Shown here one piece after another: positions 61,021 to 64,000 of a stretch of 64,000 nt of DNA. Below the pieces are notes generated by a model. The model saw only the letters and a list, made by a program, of their open reading frames with translations. It did not search any database and was not told the DNA's origin. The DNA comes from Variovorax paradoxus. GTDB taxonomy: Bacteria; Pseudomonadota; Gammaproteobacteria; Burkholderiales; Burkholderiaceae_C. Position 1 is the stretch's first letter, and each line of letters opens with the position of its first letter. The stretch is taken from the NCBI RefSeq assembly GCF_000834655.1, contig NZ_JXQQ01000010.1, positions 124,001 to 188,000 on the forward strand, written 5' to 3'. The position numbers were made by a program, and so were the translations under genes.

Positions 61021-61980
61021 TCAGCCTTCAAGCGTCTTCCACATCTCGACGTCACGCTCGGCGGTCCAGATGCGCGGGTCGGTGTACTGCGTCGCTTCGT
61101 CGTAGCACCGTGTCACGTCGAAGGGCATGCAGTGGTCGAAGATCACCCAATGTCCGTATTTGGGCTTGAGTGCGGCGAAGGTGTCCTTGTAGATCGCGTT
61201 CAGATCCTTGCCCGCGGCGACGCCCTTCTGCACGTTCGCGTACACATCGGCAATGAAGTCGCGGGTCTCCGTGAGGCCCTTCGTAACGTCCTCGGGGGTA
61301 GTCAGCGCGGCACCGCGGCCCGGCACCAGCGCCTTGGGTTTCAGTGCAGCCAGATTGTTCAGCGTCTGCGGCCAGTCCTTGAAGTAGGCGTCGCCCGCGT
61401 AAGGCGTGGCACCGAACTCGACCAGGTCACCCGACAGAAGCGCCTTCTCGCCGGGGAGCCAGACCACGGTGTCGCCCTTCGTGTGACCGCGGCCGAGCTG
61501 CAGCAGTTGCACTTCGAGCTTTCCGAGCCACAGCGTCATCTTGCCGGTGAAGGTCATGGTCGGCCACGTCATACCCGGAGGCACGGTTTCGACCCCGGCG
61601 AACAGCCTCGGGAAGCGGCCGATCTCGCTGGCCTTGTCCTGCTCGCCGCGCTCGACAATCAAGTCATACGTGTCTTGGCTGGCCAGTATCTGTTCTGCGC
61701 CATATGCGCTGGCGCCCAGCACACGCACCGCGTGGTAGTGGGTCATCACGACGTACCGGATCGGCTTGTCGGTGACCTCGCGGATGCGCCGGATGACGTC
61801 CTGTGCCATGGCGGGCGTGGCCTGTGTGTCGGCAACCAGCACGGCATCGTCCCCGATGATGATGCCGGTGTTGGGGTCGCCCTCGGCCGTGTAGGCCCAG
61901 GCATGCGCCGAGATCTGGCTGAAAGTGACCTTCTTCTCTTCGAGGTCGGCTTGGGACGCGAATTTCTTGGTTTGGCTCAT
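61021..61980 (-). CDS. Metallo-beta-lactamase-fold protein with incomplete metal site
   Basis: A 319-residue MBL-fold protein. The first metal motif, normally HxHxDH, reads HYHAVR (81-86): the two first His stay but Asp and His are Val and Arg. The second region is GHTKGD and ALLSGDLVEFGATPY; the last His position reads PGRG instead of PGHG. Such divergence suggests a one-metal or non-hydrolytic member. It lies 32 bases upstream of nothing on this strand but directly downstream of livF, likely in one transcript. Function unknown. Confidence 0.88.
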   Translation of the reverse strand: MSQTKKFASQADLEEKKVTFSQISAHAWAYTAEGDPNTGIIIGDDAVLVADTQATPAMAQDVIRRIREVTDKPIRYVVMTHYHAVRVLGASAYGAEQILASQDTYDLIVERGEQDKASEIGRFPRLFAGVETVPPGMTWPTMTFTGKMTLWLGKLEVQLLQLGRGHTKGDTVVWLPGEKALLSGDLVEFGATPYAGDAYFKDWPQTLNNLAALKPKALVPGRGAALTTPEDVTKGLTETRDFIADVYANVQKGVAAGKDLNAIYKDTFAALKPKYGHWVIFDHCMPFDVTRCYDEATQYTDPRIWTAERDVEMWKTLEG

Positions 61981-62012
61981 GGGATGTTCCTGGAATGAAT
62001 GGTGAGAGAGGC

Positions 62013-62723
62013 TCAGTGCGTGCCGAGGTAGGCGGCCTTGACCTTGGGGTCGTTCAGGAGTGCGCGGCCCGTGCCCTCCAGGGTGATGTGTCCGGTTTCA
62101 AGCACATAGGCGCGGTCGGCCACCCCCAGGGCCTGCTTGGCCATCTGCTCGACCAACAGGATGGTCAGGCCGGCTTCGCGCAGCTGGCGGATCGCATCGA
62201 AGATGTCCTTGATGATCAGCGGCGCCAGGCCAAGCGAGGGTTCGTCGAGCAGCAGCAGTTGAGGCTCGCTCATCAGCGCGCGCGAGATCGCGAGCATCTG
62301 CTGCTCGCCGCCCGAGAGGGTGCCTGACAACTGGTCCTGCCGCTCCCGCAGCCGCGGAAAGCGCTTGAACTCGCGCTCGACCGCTACGGCTGTCGCAGCG
62401 ACGTCCTTGCGGCGTGAGTAAGCACCGAGCATCAGGTTCTCGCGCACCGTTTGGTCGGCGAACACGCCCCGCCCTTCCGGTGACATGGCGATGCCGAGTC
62501 CGACACGGTCATGGGACTTCACCGATGTGATGTCCTTGCCATCGAATTGGATGCGGCCTTCGGACACCGGCTCCAGACCGCAAATGCTTTTGAGCAAAGT
62601 GCTCTTGCCAGCGCCGTTGGCGCCGATGATCGTGACCACCTCGCCCTTGCGCACCTCGAGACTGACGCCCTTGACAGCCTGAATCGCGCCGTACGCGACC
62701 TTGACGGATTCGAGTTTCAACAT
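62013..62723 (-). CDS. livF: Branched-chain amino acid-type ABC transporter ATP-binding protein (LivF)
   Basis: A 236-residue ABC ATPase. Walker A GANGAGKST, Q-loop region, signature LSGGEQQML, Walker B LLLLDEPSLGLAP. The VAYGAIQAVKGVSLEVRKGE start and the short length are typical of LivF. It powers uptake together with the LivMG fusion encoded next. In clusters like this, Liv systems often carry aromatic acids rather than amino acids. Its gene is 17 bases after livMG. Confidence 0.95.
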   Translation of the reverse strand: MLKLESVKVAYGAIQAVKGVSLEVRKGEVVTIIGANGAGKSTLLKSICGLEPVSEGRIQFDGKDITSVKSHDRVGLGIAMSPEGRGVFADQTVRENLMLGAYSRRKDVAATAVAVEREFKRFPRLRERQDQLSGTLSGGEQQMLAISRALMSEPQLLLLDEPSLGLAPLIIKDIFDAIRQLREAGLTILLVEQMAKQALGVADRAYVLETGHITLEGTGRALLNDPKVKAAYLGTH

Positions 62724-62740
62724 GATGTTCGACTTTCAGG

Positions 62741-64000
62741 TCAGGCGGCAGCGAGCGCTTCTTCGGGCTCGTCGACGCCAAGATAGGCCTCGACGACCCG
62801 CTTGTTGGCCTGCACCTCGGCCGGTTTGCCTTCGGCGATCTTGATGCCGTAGTCCAGCACGATCACATGGTCCGAGATCGACATGACAAGGTCCATGTGG
62901 TGCTCGACCATCAGGATGCTCACGCCGCACTTGCCGATGCGCACCAGCAGCTGGCCCAGCTCGGCAGTCTCCTGAGGGTTCAGGCCCGCGGCAGGTTCGT
63001 CGAGCAACAGAAGCTGAGGCTCGGTCGCCAATGCTCGCGCGAGCTCGACGCGACGTTGCAGGCCATAGGGCAGGCTGCCGGCTGCGTGGTGAGCCAGGTG
63101 CAGCAGACCTACGAGATCGAGCAGTTGCAGGGCACGGGCCCGGGTCGCTGCCTCCTGGTTTGTAGCGCTCGGCAGGGAGAACAGCGATGCGAAGAAGCCA
63201 TTGGTCATGCGGCTGTGACGACCCAGCATGACGTTGTCCAGCACCGACAACTCCGCGAACAGCCGCAGGTTCTGGAAAGTTCGTCCCATGCCCTTGCAGC
63301 AGATGGAGTGCACGGGCCGACCCGAGACTTCCTCTCCCAGGAATTTGATCGAACCCTCGGTCGGATCGATCAGCCCGGTGAGCATGTTGATCATCGTGCT
63401 CTTGCCTGCACCGTTCGGTCCGATCAGCGCATGGATGTGGCCGCGCTGCAGCCGGAACGATACGTCCTGCGCCGGCTTCACGCCCCCGAAATTCTTGGTC
63501 ACACCCTCCACCACCAGCAGTTCGCCCGTGCCTTCGGGCCCGATGCGCGTCGAGTCGGCCGCAGCGTTGCGAACTTCGGGTGGTCGCGCCTCCTTGCGAA
63601 ACCACTTCGACAGCAGCCCCGTGACCCCACCCGGCATGACATACAGGGCGAAGAGCAGCAGGACGCCATAGAGAAAGTGCTGCGCTGAAGGCCATCGCGC
63701 GAGGGCAGCGTCGATGACTGTGAGCACCACGGTGCCGACCAGCGGTCCGTATTGAGAACCGGCGCCGCCGAACAGCACCAGCAACAAGATGAAGATCGAC
63801 AGGTGGAAGGTGATGAAGTCGGAATTGATGTACTGGTTCTGTTGGGCAACCAGCGCGCCGGCGATGCCGCAGGTGACGGCCGCCACGACGAAGGCGATCA
63901 CCTTGGCGCGATAGACGCGCACGCCCACCGAGGACGAGGCGATCTCGTCCGCCTGCAGCGACTGGAGTGCCCGGCCGAATCGACCCTGCAGGAGGTTGCG
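62741..64000 (-). CDS. Fused ABC transporter permease–ATPase (LivM–LivG), 5' end outside window
   Basis: 419 residues are visible; the gene continues beyond 64000 (the frame is open to the edge: ...SLQADEIASSSVGVRVYRAK). The first part is the end of a LivM permease with membrane segments FVVAAVTCGIAGALVAQ, FHLSIFILLLVLFGGAG and FLYGVLLLFALYVMPGG. After a linker comes a LivG ATPase: GPNGAGKSTMINMLTG, LPYGLQRRVELARALATEPQ and LLLLDEPAAGLNP, then MVEHHMDLVM. Such fusions are known in Burkholderiales and are complete transport units with LivH and LivF. The signature LPYGLQRR (usual LSYGxQRR) is intact. Confidence 0.93.
   Translation of the reverse strand, partial: RNLLQGRFGRALQSLQADEIASSSVGVRVYRAKVIAFVVAAVTCGIAGALVAQQNQYINSDFITFHLSIFILLLVLFGGAGSQYGPLVGTVVLTVIDAALARWPSAQHFLYGVLLLFALYVMPGGVTGLLSKWFRKEARPPEVRNAAADSTRIGPEGTGELLVVEGVTKNFGGVKPAQDVSFRLQRGHIHALIGPNGAGKSTMINMLTGLIDPTEGSIKFLGEEVSGRPVHSICCKGMGRTFQNLRLFAELSVLDNVMLGRHSRMTNGFFASLFSLPSATNQEAATRARALQLLDLVGLLHLAHHAAGSLPYGLQRRVELARALATEPQLLLLDEPAAGLNPQETAELGQLLVRIGKCGVSILMVEHHMDLVMSISDHVIVLDYGIKIAEGKPAEVQANKRVVEAYLGVDEPEEALAAA

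Overview
The window looks like chromosomal DNA of a high-GC betaproteobacterium of the Comamonadaceae, most like Variovorax. This is an inference from overall gene style: three Bug-type (TctC-like) solute-binding proteins, LysR and EthD families, a trifunctional Ser/Thr kinase–ATPase–histidine kinase, and strong G/C third-position bias. No rRNA, tRNA, CRISPR array, integrase or intact transposase was seen.

Region 1 (about 1-2.1 kb) holds a frameshifted fragment, a short direct repeat and one membrane protein of unknown role. Region 2 (2.1-32.2 kb) is a dense stress and detoxification island: alpha/beta hydrolase, ECF41-type sigma factor, two GSTs, WrbA-type quinone reductase, a hydrolase-OsmC fusion, two Ohr/OsmC thiol peroxidases, two AhpD-like proteins, an Old Yellow Enzyme-type flavoenzyme, cupin, ETF-ubiquinone oxidoreductase, two NmrA-like proteins, quinone reductase, a frameshifted catalase-like gene, DsbA/FrnE-like and peroxiredoxin-like proteins, YceI, amidase, a Bug protein, an SDR, and three closely similar LysR regulators. 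Seven clear promoters and one weaker one in this island share an identical 73-bp layout: a LysR-type T-N11-A box centred about 65 bp before the predicted start, a conserved CTACCG-like element and a TAnnnT -10. Two pairs are arranged back to back. This links genes scattered over 23 kb into one apparent regulon and is the main discovery here.

Region 3 (32.2-39.2 kb) is a signalling cassette: a stand-alone receiver, a FixJ-like regulator, and a 1849-residue kinase/ATPase/GAF/PAS/histidine kinase protein, with an unusual operator-like intergenic region. Region 4 (39.2-43.2 kb) is a scar: an orphan terminator, the 3' half of dnaE2, a receiver-domain remnant and small proteins.

Region 5 (43.2-54.6 kb) is a TetR-controlled catabolic operon: two Bug proteins, DUF35 plus a thiolase-like protein lacking the usual nucleophilic cysteine, enoyl-CoA hydratase, SDR, nitronate monooxygenase-like enzyme, acyl-CoA ligase, Fe-type alcohol dehydrogenase and aldehyde dehydrogenase. 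The set suggests uptake, CoA activation and retro-aldol style shortening of an unknown carboxylic acid. Region 6 (54.7-57.1 kb) contains a hipBA-type module whose hipA is frameshifted and lacks its catalytic Asp, with a HipB-like operator upstream. Region 7 (57.4-64 kb, minus strand) couples two EthD proteins, an Old Yellow Enzyme, an EamA transporter, a metallo-beta-lactamase-fold protein and a branched-chain-amino-acid-type ABC transporter whose LivM and LivG parts are fused; that gene runs off the window.
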